A stretch of DNA of 64,000 bases, taken from contig NZ_CP098774.1 in assembly GCF_028473665.1 (NCBI RefSeq), positions 3,934,501-3,998,500 on the forward strand, given 5' to 3'. Each line of letters opens with the position of its first letter. The first letter of the stretch is position 1. Shown piece by piece: positions 33,865-42,663 of this stretch. This DNA comes from Sphingomonas sp. QA11. GTDB taxonomy: Bacteria; Pseudomonadota; Alphaproteobacteria; Sphingomonadales; Sphingomonadaceae. A model generated the notes under the pieces. The model made no database searches. It had not been told where the DNA came from and saw only the letters and a program-made list of their open reading frames with translations. Both the position numbers and the translations under genes were made by a program.

Positions 33865-36417
33865 ATGGACATGGGCTATCCGGCGAATTGGGGCTTCTTA
33901 CTTGTAGCATCGGCGGTCGGCATCGTCGCGAGCAGCCCGGCCAGCTGTCAGACACCGGCAAGGCATGAACTCCATGTACCGCGCCAGGGGATGGCCGTTT
34001 CGCTCCTCGCGATTGGTCAACAAACCAACACCGAAATCCTGTTCCACCCCGGGGAGGTGGATCGCCTCATAGCCCCGGCGCTCGACGGCACCTATTCGGC
34101 GGAGGAAGCGGTGCGCACCGTGACGAACGGAACCGGTCTGCAGATAGAGACACGCGACAGCAGCATCCTCGTTCGGGATACGCGATCACCCCCACCCAAC
34201 CCGCTCACGGACGACGTTGTCGTTACCGGGACACGCATCAAGGGGGCAAAATCCGCCTCGGAAACGATCACGATATCGCGGGACGCGATGATCAACAGCG
34301 GCCTCCATACCCTGTCGGATGTCGTCCAGACGATCCCGCAGAATTTTGGCGGGGGCCAGAATCCGGGGGTGGCGTTCAACGTCCCCACCAGCAGCGGCGA
34401 GAATATCGGCGGCGGCACGTCGATCAACCTGCGCGGGCTTGGCCAGGACGCGACCCTGACCCTCGTGAACGGCCAGCGCCTCGTCTATGGCGGCTACCGC
34501 CAGAGCGTCGACGTCGGATCCATCCCGCTGCTCGCCGTCGACCGGCTCGAGATTGTTCCGGACGGCACGTCGGCCATCTACGGCTCGGACGCGGTCGCCG
34601 GCGTCGCCAACATCATCCTCAGACCGGATTATAGCGGGGTCATCGTTTCCGCCCAGCTCGGCGCCGCCACGGAGGGTGGCGATCGACAGCAGCAATATGC
34701 CGTGCTCGCGGGCACGAAATGGTCGGGCGGCGGCATGCTCGCCGCCTATGAATTCGGGCGCAGCACCGCGATTGACGCCGCGCAACGATCCTATGCGGCG
34801 GTCCCGAACAAGGGGCTCACACTATATCCCTTCCTGAAGCACCATGATGCGCTGATCACCGTGCACCACGAGGTCGCGGCAGGACTCGAAGCCAAGATCG
34901 ACGCGTTCTACAATTGGCGCGCCGACGACCGCGGCTATGCGATCTCGTCAGCCCCGACCTCGCCATCCTACCGGATCAAGAGCCATTCGTGGATGGCGGC
35001 CATATCGCCCTCGCTGCAATGGGCGTTGCGTCCCGGCTGGACGGTCAATCTGGTCGGCACTTATGGTGTCGACCGCAGCTATTACGGCAACGACCTGACC
35101 AGCGCCGGTGTCACGGCCGCCACGCTGCGCGCGTGCTTTTGCAATGCATCGATGTCCGCGGAGTTGAATGCGCAAGGCGCCCTCGCATCCCTACCCGCCG
35201 GTGACCTGAAGATCGCACTCGGCGGCGGGGCCCGGAAGAACGATTTCCATGCCTACCGGTCGATCGGCCAGGCGCAGAATATCCAGGTCTCCCAATCGTC
35301 GTCCTACCTCTACGCCGAAGCCGAAATGCCGCTCGCCGCACCCGGGCAGAACATCGCGCTCGTCGATCACGCGTCGATCACGGCGGCGCTGCGTTATGAG
35401 CGTTACCCGGGGGTGGACAGCGTCGCGACGCCGAAGCTCGGCGCGATCTACGCCCCAAGCCGCGATATCGAGTTCAAGGCGACCTGGGGGAAATCCTTCA
35501 AGGCGCCGACCCTTTTCCAGCGGTACAGCGATCAGGGAGTCCTCGTCACGCCGGCCGCGAGCCGTGGCGGAGTCGGATTTCCCGCGACCGCGACGGTCCT
35601 CTATCTTTACGGCGGACAGCCCGACCTCAAGGCGGAACGCGCAACCACCTGGTCGGCGTCGATGGCGGTCTCGCCCCGCCCGATCCCCGGGCTGCGGCTG
35701 GAGATTAGCTATTTCCGCGTCAATTTCATCGACCGGGTCGTCGCGCCGATCAGCATCCCGGCCCAGTCCCTGTCAAATCCCGCCTATGCGGGCCTCAACA
35801 CGCTCAATCCCGGCAACGCCCAGATCGCGGACGCGCTCGCCGGGCGCCTTTTCTACAGCTACGTTCCGGGCGCCTTCGATCCTTCCGCCGTTGTTGCGAT
35901 CATCGACAATCGCAACCGCAATGTCGCGGCGCAGCATGTTCAGGGGCTCGACGTCAGTGCCGTCTACAAAATCGCCCTTGGGCGCTCGACGTCGCTGACC
36001 CTGTCGGGCAATGGGAGCTACCTCGACAGCAGCCAGGAGGTCCTTGCCGGAACGGCCAGGACCCAACTCGCCGGCACCTATTTCAATCCGCCCCATTTTC
36101 GCGGGCGGGCCGGCGCGCAATGGAGCGACGGCGCGGTGAACGTCTCCGGGTTCGTCAACTATATCGGCGGAAGTGAAGATACGAGATATCCGCCAGCTGT
36201 TCATATCGGCAGCATGGCGACGCTCGATCTCGCCGCCCGTTATCAGATCCGTGCCGGACGTCTGGGCGGGCTGGAACTCAATCTGTCGGTCTTCAATCTC
36301 TTCGACCGATATCCGCCGCAGAGCAGATCAGGCTATATTTTCGAGCCGACATATGATTCGACCAATTATTCGCCCGTTGGCCGCTTCATCTCGTTCGGGG
36401 TGATGAAGAAATGGTGA
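33865..36417 (+). CDS. TonB-dependent receptor with STN signalling domain (lasso peptide locus)
   Basis: 850 residues. Signal peptide, then an STN domain (HVPRQGMAVSLLAIGQQTNTEILF, YSAEEAVRTVTNGTGLQIE) that would bind FecR. The plug follows (ISRDAMINSGLHTLSDVVQTIPQ, DRLEIVPDGTSAIYGSDAVAGVANIIL) and then a 22-strand-type barrel ending with an aromatic residue (FISFGVMKKW). In astexin-type loci such receptors are thought to take up or sense the lasso peptide. The isopeptidase start overlaps its last codons by 7 bases, supporting one functional unit. Confidence 0.92.
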   Translation: MDMGYPANWGFLLVASAVGIVASSPASCQTPARHELHVPRQGMAVSLLAIGQQTNTEILFHPGEVDRLIAPALDGTYSAEEAVRTVTNGTGLQIETRDSSILVRDTRSPPPNPLTDDVVVTGTRIKGAKSASETITISRDAMINSGLHTLSDVVQTIPQNFGGGQNPGVAFNVPTSSGENIGGGTSINLRGLGQDATLTLVNGQRLVYGGYRQSVDVGSIPLLAVDRLEIVPDGTSAIYGSDAVAGVANIILRPDYSGVIVSAQLGAATEGGDRQQQYAVLAGTKWSGGGMLAAYEFGRSTAIDAAQRSYAAVPNKGLTLYPFLKHHDALITVHHEVAAGLEAKIDAFYNWRADDRGYAISSAPTSPSYRIKSHSWMAAISPSLQWALRPGWTVNLVGTYGVDRSYYGNDLTSAGVTAATLRACFCNASMSAELNAQGALASLPAGDLKIALGGGARKNDFHAYRSIGQAQNIQVSQSSSYLYAEAEMPLAAPGQNIALVDHASITAALRYERYPGVDSVATPKLGAIYAPSRDIEFKATWGKSFKAPTLFQRYSDQGVLVTPAASRGGVGFPATATVLYLYGGQPDLKAERATTWSASMAVSPRPIPGLRLEISYFRVNFIDRVVAPISIPAQSLSNPAYAGLNTLNPGNAQIADALAGRLFYSYVPGAFDPSAVVAIIDNRNRNVAAQHVQGLDVSAVYKIALGRSTSLTLSGNGSYLDSSQEVLAGTARTQLAGTYFNPPHFRGRAGAQWSDGAVNVSGFVNYIGGSEDTRYPPAVHIGSMATLDLAARYQIRAGRLGGLELNLSVFNLFDRYPPQSRSGYIFEPTYDSTNYSPVGRFISFGVMKKW

Positions 36418-38570
36418 CGGCCGCCCTGCTGACGCGCTTGGGGCAGCGAACGCGTCTGGGCATGCACTCTCGCAGGGCGCTCGCCGCTGCGCTGCTGTGC
36501 GTCGGACAATGGGGTTCGTGTGCGGGACTCCAGGATCACCAGGCCGACCCGGCACTGCCGACCGTCAGCGACCTGATCGAGGTGCGCACACTGGGCGACC
36601 TTGCGCTTTCCCCGGACGAACAACAGGTGGCGTACCGGCTGATCGAACCCTCGATTGCCGACGATAGGATCACCGCCCAATGGTATAGGGTGCCGCTGTC
36701 CGGCGGCACCCCAATGGCGCTCGGCCGACCCTCCTCGCCCGACTTCGTCCCGCTCTACGACCTGGTCGAAGATAGCGCAGCGCTCTGGGCAGCTGACTCC
36801 CGGTCGATCCTCGCACGGCAAACCTTCGGCGGCGCCGTCCAGATACATCAACTCGGCCTTGACGGCGCCGACCGCCAGATCACCGATGACAGCGCGGATG
36901 TCGCGGCGTTCGACATCGATCCCATCTCGGGAGACCTGACCTATGCCGTTCGAAACAGCCGGGAGCAGATTGCCCGCGATCAGCGCGAGGAGGAAACCAA
37001 GGGCATACGCATCGATCAGAGCGTTTCGACCGAGGGCCTTCGGCTCTCCCGCAACTATCAAATCGGCGATCGATGGACGACGATTCGCTGGGTCAAACCT
37101 GGATTTGCCGGGGAGGCCTTCGCTGGACCGGAGCGTGAAGAGCGGGCGCATCCGAGCCAGCACGTCGCCCGATCGGCGCCGTCTCCGTTTCTCCTCGATA
37201 CCAGCATCGCAGCCGATCTCACGCGCAGCCTCCCTTTCCACAGGAACGGAATCTCGGTCAGCCTGCGCATGCTCCGGCCGGCCGGCCGCTTCTTCGCCGG
37301 CGATATCATGCAGATTGTCGCCCATCTGCCCGACGGCTCGGTCACCAAGTGCGACCTCGCCATCTGCCAGGGGAACCAGGGTAGCCTCAAGGCTGTGGCG
37401 GTCGCGCCTGATCGCGGTGACGTGCTGATCATCCGCGAGGATGATTATGCCGCCCGATCGAAGATCTATGCCTGGAATCCGCTGAACGGCAAAAGCAGGC
37501 TGGTGCTCGATCCGCGCGGCTCGCTCGATGGGGGGGCCTCCTACACCGGCCGATCATGCCTTGGATCGGCGCGCGGACTGATCTGCGCCTTTTCCGCTGC
37601 GACCATCGCGCCCCGGCTCGTCCTCATCTCGACCAGGACCGGGAAGATGACGACGCTCGTGAAACCCAATCGCGATTTTGCCTATCGGGCCGTCAGCACG
37701 GTCGACTATCTCGCGTGGCGGGACAAATCTGGCCAGCGCTCCACCGGCGTTCTCGCGCTTCCCAAGCGTCGCAAAGGGCCAGTGCCGCTGGTCATCACCA
37801 CCTATCGCTGCCGTGGCCTCTTGCGCGGGAGCCAATCGACCTTGGCCCCCGAATACCCGCTCGTCGCGGGCGGTTTCGCCGCGCTGTGCGTCAACAACAA
37901 CAATGCGAACGCGCTCGCGCCCGAGGTCGAGCACGGCACCGAGCCCCTTCTCGCCCATCGCGCCACGCTTGAATCCTATCGGGCGATCATCGAGCAGCTC
38001 GCCGCACGGAAGATCATCGATCCGACGCGGGTCGGCATCGCCGGCCACAGCTACAGCGCGAATGTCGTTGCCTATGGGGTCAGCCATTCGGACCTGTTCG
38101 CCGCGGCCGTCATCGGCGGCGGGATCACGATCGACCCTCTGACCTATGTCCTGTCCCAGCCAACCGTACCCTCCTGGCGGTCCACCGTTCTCGATTTTCT
38201 GGCGCTTCCCGCACCCGACCGGGATCCGCACGGCCAATGGAGCAAATATGCGCCATCCGCGTCGGCGGGTACGATCCGCGCGCCGCTCCTGATCGAATCC
38301 CCGGAGAGCGAGTATCTCGATTCACTCCAGCTCTTCGCCGCAGTTCAGCATGCCGGCGGGACAAGTGACATGTTCGTTTTCCCCAGCCAGGCGCACATGG
38401 CCGGCCGCTCGCCCGCCCAGCAATATTGGCGTGCCTTACGTGCCGTCGATTGGTTCCGATTCTGGCTCGGCGGCGATCGCGACAATGCCCTCGGGCTCCA
38501 CGATGATCTCACCCACTGGGACACACTGCGGCGGGCAAGGGATCAGGCGGCGGGCAGCGCGACAGGGTAG
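36411..38570 (+). CDS. lasso peptide isopeptidase, Atxe2 family
   Basis: 719 residues: signal peptide-like start (ALAAALLCVGQWGSC), an incomplete beta-propeller with VRTLGDLALSPDEQQVAYRL, and a C-terminal prolyl-oligopeptidase-type alpha/beta domain. The nucleophile elbow GHSYS contains Ser547, the His is in PSQAHMAG (His662). Glu634 in ESEYLDSLQLF lies 28 residues before the His, the same spacing as the Glu-His pair reported for Atxe2, whose triad uses Glu rather than Asp. These enzymes open the macrolactam of threaded lasso peptides. Overlaps the TonB receptor gene at its start, and the cyclase gene tail-to-tail by 28 bases at its end. Confidence 0.92.
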   Translation: MVTAALLTRLGQRTRLGMHSRRALAAALLCVGQWGSCAGLQDHQADPALPTVSDLIEVRTLGDLALSPDEQQVAYRLIEPSIADDRITAQWYRVPLSGGTPMALGRPSSPDFVPLYDLVEDSAALWAADSRSILARQTFGGAVQIHQLGLDGADRQITDDSADVAAFDIDPISGDLTYAVRNSREQIARDQREEETKGIRIDQSVSTEGLRLSRNYQIGDRWTTIRWVKPGFAGEAFAGPEREERAHPSQHVARSAPSPFLLDTSIAADLTRSLPFHRNGISVSLRMLRPAGRFFAGDIMQIVAHLPDGSVTKCDLAICQGNQGSLKAVAVAPDRGDVLIIREDDYAARSKIYAWNPLNGKSRLVLDPRGSLDGGASYTGRSCLGSARGLICAFSAATIAPRLVLISTRTGKMTTLVKPNRDFAYRAVSTVDYLAWRDKSGQRSTGVLALPKRRKGPVPLVITTYRCRGLLRGSQSTLAPEYPLVAGGFAALCVNNNNANALAPEVEHGTEPLLAHRATLESYRAIIEQLAARKIIDPTRVGIAGHSYSANVVAYGVSHSDLFAAAVIGGGITIDPLTYVLSQPTVPSWRSTVLDFLALPAPDRDPHGQWSKYAPSASAGTIRAPLLIESPESEYLDSLQLFAAVQHAGGTSDMFVFPSQAHMAGRSPAQQYWRALRAVDWFRFWLGGDRDNALGLHDDLTHWDTLRRARDQAAGSATG

Positions 38571-40339
38571 CCCTCCGGCGCACCCAAGGACCGCAACGCC
38601 CCGCCCACCGACCAGGCACGAACCCACGCCTCGACATCGACAATTTGCAGCATGCGCAATGTGTCGTTGGCGTTCCACGGCGGACTCGTGCCGAACCATG
38701 TCTCGATCGCGGGACGATCGAGGACGCCCTGCGCGGCAAGGGCGCCACCCAGTATCATATCGCGGATCGTCCCCTGGTTATGCTCGAACAAGGTGAGCGC
38801 GAAACTCGTCGGGGTTCCTTTCCCGCGCCGTCGTACGATGTCGCGCGGCAGGTCGTTCGCGAACGCATCCCGCGCGGCCGATCGATTGATCCCGCCCGCG
38901 CACCATTCCCAGGTCGGTATCTTCAGGCAGAGTTCGACCAGCGGCTGCGACATCAGCGGTGAGATCACCGGGCGCTCCCGCTCCCGATCGAACCCCTCGA
39001 GATGATTCTCGATGCCGAGAAGCCAGGCGATATGCATCGCCTTCCCGGGCAGAAGATCGTCGGGGCCGTGCAACCAGGGATGATCGACACCGGCAACATC
39101 GCGGGGCGCGGGAACGAGGAACCGTTCGGTTCCCTTCAGACGATAGGATCGGTCGCGCCGGAACGCTTTTCGAAGACCGGCGGAAAACGCGGTGAACATG
39201 CTGACTTCGGTCTGACGGGCGACGTCAAGGCTGGCCTTGATCGCGTGGCGATAGGCGCCGCACAAAAGGGCATCGGCGATCGGCGCCGCGGAATTGATGA
39301 GGCAGAACACGTTGTCGCCGCCGCCGCCGTTCATGAACGCGCTCGCCCCGTCCCGTTCCGCAACCTCCCGAAATTTGAGGTCGGCCGACTGCGCGAAACT
39401 CCGGGCAATGGGTCTTGGCAAATGGGCAGCGCTCGACCGCATGACATCGACGTCGCCATGGCGCTCGAAGGCTTCATGCAACGGGATATCCAGGTGCTTG
39501 GCCAGGACGCGCGCATAGACGCGCTCATCGCCTGCGGCGTCGTTGGTCGCCATCGTCAGACACGAAAAATTCGCCCTCGAGAGTTTGAGGCACGCGGCGA
39601 CGATCGAGGAGTCGAGGCCGCCCGAAACGCCAAGAACGACATGCTGCTGTCCCCGCGCCCAGGCCCCCACGCAATCGAACGTGGTTTGCCGCAGCATCTC
39701 GATCGCCTCATGCCGCCGCCAGATGATCCGGTCTCGAGCGGCAGCCCGCCACGGTGTCCAGGCCGATTCGATCTGATTGCCGTCGCCGTTACGCCACAGG
39801 CGTTGACCGGCGAGCAGTTCCGTGACGCCGGCCAGCCCGGTTCTCGCCGGGCGCAGGTTGCTGCGCGCCAGATGGCCCCGCACGAAGCCCCAATCGATCT
39901 GCGGGGTCGTCCGGGCGCGCGCGTGGATCAGCGCCGGGTGGGAAGCGACGATGGTTTCGCGGCCGGCCTGCATGAAATAGACTGGCCGGCCGGGCGAGGG
40001 ATCGCGCGCCACCGACCAGCGCTCGCCGCCTCGGTCGATGATCACGGCACACCACGAACCCCAGAAACCGTTCATCAGCCATGCCACGAGATCCGCCGCT
40101 TCGAGGTTCGTCCCGCCCGCCAGATCGGCTTCGCTCGCATCCCGGGCATCGCTCCGCCGAAACAGCGAGCCGATGATGGCGCCCCGTCTTTCCGGCAAGA
40201 GGATGCATGGGAGATCGGAGCCGACAAAGACCTCCAAATCCCCGCGATCAAACACACGGGGCATATCCGCCGGTGCATGTTGATCGCGCGAGGGCGGCGC
40301 CGGGTCATGTCTGGTGGCGATGAGAAAGCGGCCGTGCAT
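38543..40339 (-). CDS. lasso peptide cyclase (asparagine synthetase-like C protein)
   Basis: 598 residues, asparagine-synthase B fold. The C-terminal synthetase half has the ATP pyrophosphatase P-loop VLGVSGGLDSSIVAACL, ERVYARVLAKHLDIPLHE and NGGGGDNVFC. The N-terminal half resembles the glutaminase domain but starts MHGRFLIATRHD and lacks the Cys2 nucleophile, as in lasso cyclases. It adenylates the side chain of the ring Asp of the precursor and forms the isopeptide with Gly1. Start at 40339 shares one base with the B stop (TAATG); an upstream in-frame start at 40519 would lie inside B and is rejected. Confidence 0.93.
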   Translation of the reverse strand: MHGRFLIATRHDPAPPSRDQHAPADMPRVFDRGDLEVFVGSDLPCILLPERRGAIIGSLFRRSDARDASEADLAGGTNLEAADLVAWLMNGFWGSWCAVIIDRGGERWSVARDPSPGRPVYFMQAGRETIVASHPALIHARARTTPQIDWGFVRGHLARSNLRPARTGLAGVTELLAGQRLWRNGDGNQIESAWTPWRAAARDRIIWRRHEAIEMLRQTTFDCVGAWARGQQHVVLGVSGGLDSSIVAACLKLSRANFSCLTMATNDAAGDERVYARVLAKHLDIPLHEAFERHGDVDVMRSSAAHLPRPIARSFAQSADLKFREVAERDGASAFMNGGGGDNVFCLINSAAPIADALLCGAYRHAIKASLDVARQTEVSMFTAFSAGLRKAFRRDRSYRLKGTERFLVPAPRDVAGVDHPWLHGPDDLLPGKAMHIAWLLGIENHLEGFDRERERPVISPLMSQPLVELCLKIPTWEWCAGGINRSAARDAFANDLPRDIVRRRGKGTPTSFALTLFEHNQGTIRDMILGGALAAQGVLDRPAIETWFGTSPPWNANDTLRMLQIVDVEAWVRAWSVGGALRSLGAPEGYPVALPAA

Positions 40340-40995
40340 TACACGACTCGTATCGGGGTGAACTGGCGGACATTTTCGATCGTGTCGTTCAGCACGACGT
40401 CGTCCAGCTGGACCCAGCAATGCGCCGCAAACGGCCGTGCCATGACAGCGAAGACCAGCGATGGCGACGCCCCGACGCGCACCATGTAGCGCATCAGGGC
40501 AATTGACCGCGGCAGACATTGGTCGAGCGTCCCGACCACATATCCGGCCGTACGGAAGCTATGGGCGATGGCGTGCAGTTCGGCGCCGGATAGTTTTCGC
40601 GCCGGTGCTTGCCTGGCCCGCAAATCCCGCAAGATGGCGGAGAGCGAGCGAAACCGCAGCCTTGTGCGGGCCGCCAGCAGCTCAAGAATCAATCCGGGCA
40701 AACGCGTTCCATCCAGGGAAGGATCGACACCATCCAGGGCACTTACGCGCGCCCGGATCGCGTTGCACGGTGCTATCTCACCGACGTCGGACTCGACGAG
40801 AAACCCGCTCTCGATGAATCTCAAGAGCAAGGCTTCATCGGCGGTCGATCCTACCGCGTCAGTCGCCTCAAGGGTCGAGATTAACCGCTCCGCGCCTTGG
40901 CCCAGCCGGAAATATCGATCGGCGTCGATGTCCAGAAAGATCGCCTGATCGCCACTCCAGCAATAGGACAGGCCGGTTCGCAGACGATACGGCAC
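40339..40995 (-). CDS. lasso peptide B protein: fused RRE (B1) and transglutaminase-like protease (B2)
   Basis: 218 residues. Residues ~1-80 are a PqqD-like leader-binding RRE (LSYCWSGDQAIFLDIDADRYFRLGQGAERLI ... LLLRFIESGFLVE). Residues ~100-218 are the B2 cysteine protease with Cys160 in LDQCLPRSIALMRYM, His192 in FAAHCWVQLD and Asp204 in VVLNDTIENV, a complete triad. It binds the precursor leader and cuts it after residue 22. Lies 51 bases behind the precursor gene and is coupled to the cyclase. Confidence 0.93.
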   Translation of the reverse strand: MPYRLRTGLSYCWSGDQAIFLDIDADRYFRLGQGAERLISTLEATDAVGSTADEALLLRFIESGFLVESDVGEIAPCNAIRARVSALDGVDPSLDGTRLPGLILELLAARTRLRFRSLSAILRDLRARQAPARKLSGAELHAIAHSFRTAGYVVGTLDQCLPRSIALMRYMVRVGASPSLVFAVMARPFAAHCWVQLDDVVLNDTIENVRQFTPIRVV

Positions 40996-41046
40996 CGCGC
41001 GCTCCCGGGAAAAGCGGCGCGCGACCGAAGTCGCGCGCCGTAAAGG

Positions 41047-41181
41047 TCAGTCGTCGGAGAGACCGAGCGCGCCGAAATTGCCCTGCTGATCGATCTGCAG
41101 AACGGCAGGCGGTCCCTTGGTCTCCCCGGTCGCCGTCCCGAGATCCACCAGCTCGATGTCCGATTGGTCTTCGCGATTCAT
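41047..41181 (-). CDS. lasso peptide precursor (A)
   Basis: 44-codon gene. The product begins MNREDQSDIELVDLG; leader residues 9-22 (IELVDLGTATGETK) match the astexin-type pattern of a VxLGxAxxxT ending with Thr at position -2 (Thr21). Cleavage after Lys22 leaves a 22-residue core: ring GPPAVLQID with Gly1 and Asp9, then a 13-residue tail starting QQGNF and ending LSDD. A nine-residue Gly-Asp ring is standard for proteobacterial lasso peptides. GGAGG lies five bases before the ATG. The gene is immediately upstream of B and C on the same strand. The core does not match any lasso peptide I can recall exactly, though the LSDD end recalls sphingonodin-type peptides. Confidence 0.93.
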   Translation of the reverse strand: MNREDQSDIELVDLGTATGETKGPPAVLQIDQQGNFGALGLSDD

Positions 41182-41351
41182 AACAACCTCCATTGACACT
41201 GCGGGAAATGCAGCAACGCCATTCTAGGAGAGGACCCTCACACCCAGTGATCTAATAACGTCTCTACACCGAGATGATTGCTGGTTCAGGGGCGAACAGA
41301 CGAAGTGTGCAGTGTTCCCTGCAACCATAAGACACTTGTATTCCTGCCACT

Positions 41352-41609
41352 TTATGCAATGCTTAATCTGGAGATAGTCTTGTCCATGCGACGAATTCTC
41401 CCGGGATGGTACACCCATAGCTTCCCAAATCGGTCGCGATCCAGACCGCAAGGCAGCACTGACCGAAGCTCGCGAAACTCATCGACGAGGTTCGGCACCA
41501 CCATCGCCTCCCCTCGCCGAATAGCGTGGAGGCGGTCCTTGGCGGTGAGCAGCGCATGGCCCTGTTCGCCGTCTGCATCGCGGCAACTATCATCTTCCGG
41601 ATCAATCAA
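41352..41609 (-). CDS. possible small hypothetical protein
   Basis: 85 codons with fairly normal composition in the middle (TAKDRLHAIRRGEAMVVPNLVDEFRELRSVLPCGLDRDRFGKLWVYHPGRI). No family, no clear ribosome site. It could be a regulatory remnant. A competing plus-strand frame covers the same DNA but is Ser/Arg-rich and less likely. Confidence 0.3.
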   Translation of the reverse strand: MIDPEDDSCRDADGEQGHALLTAKDRLHAIRRGEAMVVPNLVDEFRELRSVLPCGLDRDRFGKLWVYHPGRIRRMDKTISRLSIA

Positions 41610-41634
41610 TGAGTCCTGATCTTAGCCGAGACGG

Positions 41635-42135
41635 CTAATCGACGCTTGGTGATGCACCGACAGCAGACGCATGAGCGCCGCGCGTATAGTTTTCGTCGAT
41701 CCATTGCGATCGAGCGTCGTTCAATAGATCGGCGAGCGGACCGGGGCGCATGGAGAAAAAGGCTGGGATGGCGAAAGTGCCTGACCTGTCCGGATACGCG
41801 ACGTCGAACACAATGGCCTCGCCACTGCGGATATGTGCCACTCGGAAGCTGGAAACGGTTTGCCACGGCCAGGATCGATGGATCCCCAGAATGCTGTAGT
41901 GCAGACCGGCCGGCTCCAGCATCAGCTTCGGAGGCCGCACGACCTGAAGAATGCCGAACAGAAATACGAACAGGCCGACCCCACCCAGCGGCAGGCCAAC
42001 GAAACGGAAATGCTCCCGGGTCGCGAAAGCCATGCCCGCGATCATCACGACGGCGCCAGCGATCGCGAACGATATCTCCGTAACTCGACGGCGGCGCAAC
42101 ACGAACGGCGGACGACCAAGCAGTATGGCGTTCAT
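41635..42135 (-). CDS. membrane protein with bacterial PH-like domain
   Basis: 166 residues: two transmembrane segments (ISFAIAGAVVMIAGMAFA and GLPLGGVGLFVFLFGILQVV) then a domain reading PPKLMLEPAGLHYSILGIHRSWPWQTVSSFRVAHIRSGEAIVFDV, the pattern of bacterial PH-like domains (STM3941/YdbT type). Function unknown, perhaps a membrane-stress sensor. Start at 42135 with AGGAG close upstream; the frame to 42180 adds non-homologous residues. Confidence 0.7.
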   Translation of the reverse strand: MNAILLGRPPFVLRRRRVTEISFAIAGAVVMIAGMAFATREHFRFVGLPLGGVGLFVFLFGILQVVRPPKLMLEPAGLHYSILGIHRSWPWQTVSSFRVAHIRSGEAIVFDVAYPDRSGTFAIPAFFSMRPGPLADLLNDARSQWIDENYTRGAHASAVGASPSVD

Positions 42136-42221
42136 TCGGCTCCTAGGTACGTCCGTGGTCATCGTTGTAGGGCTCGGCATGAGACACGATCTCCGGCAAC
42201 GGAACGGCGTGTCGAGAGCTC

Positions 42222-42650
42222 TTACTCAACCGCCATTGCCCGCACGTAGCGCTCCAGCAGACGCGCGCGATCGCCGACGATGACGACCGCATCGTCGCTT
42301 TCCAGCGGTACAAACATCGTGCCCTGCCGCGTCGCGTAGATCGCCTCGCGCGCGCCGGCCTCGGCATTCCGATAGGCCAGCCATGCACGCTGGGCGTCGC
42401 GCAGCTTGCGGGCGGCATCCGGCGGGAGTTTCCGAAGAAGGGCGGCGTATGCGACGTTCATCCGCCGATCATAGTCCCCGGCGGCGCGCGTCTCGCAGGC
42501 CGTCTGATCTCCGGTGGATGCATGGGCCGGATCGGCCAGACAGTGATCTAGCGCCGCAGCGGTCGCGTCCCTCCGGCCATTCTCGGCCAGGGCGGGGTGG
42601 GCAGCCCATGACAGTGCCGCCACGAGGATGGCGTGGCGTGCATGACCCAT
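42222..42650 (-). CDS. secreted LprI-like protein (DUF1311)
   Basis: 142 residues with a signal peptide (AILVAALSWAAHPALA) and a DUF1311 domain: CLADPAHASTGDQTACETRAAGDYDRRMNVAYAALLRKLPPDAARKLRDAQRAWLAYRNAEAG, with the paired Cys and the AQRAWLAYR motif. LprI of this family inhibits lysozyme, but most members are uncharacterised. The start at 42650 gives the signal peptide; the longer frame lacks it. It follows the DUF1444 gene by 13 bases. Confidence 0.8.
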   Translation of the reverse strand: MGHARHAILVAALSWAAHPALAENGRRDATAAALDHCLADPAHASTGDQTACETRAAGDYDRRMNVAYAALLRKLPPDAARKLRDAQRAWLAYRNAEAGAREAIYATRQGTMFVPLESDDAVVIVGDRARLLERYVRAMAVE

Positions 42651-42663
42651 GCGGCATTGCGGC

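Noticed and set aside
39002-40489. 495-codon plus-strand open frame
   Set aside because: Antisense to the lasso cyclase gene, which has full catalytic motifs. No motif or ribosome site in the shadow frame.
40340-40519. Longer start for the lasso cyclase
   Set aside because: It would sit inside the B gene, with non-homologous residues. TAATG coupling at 40339 fits better.
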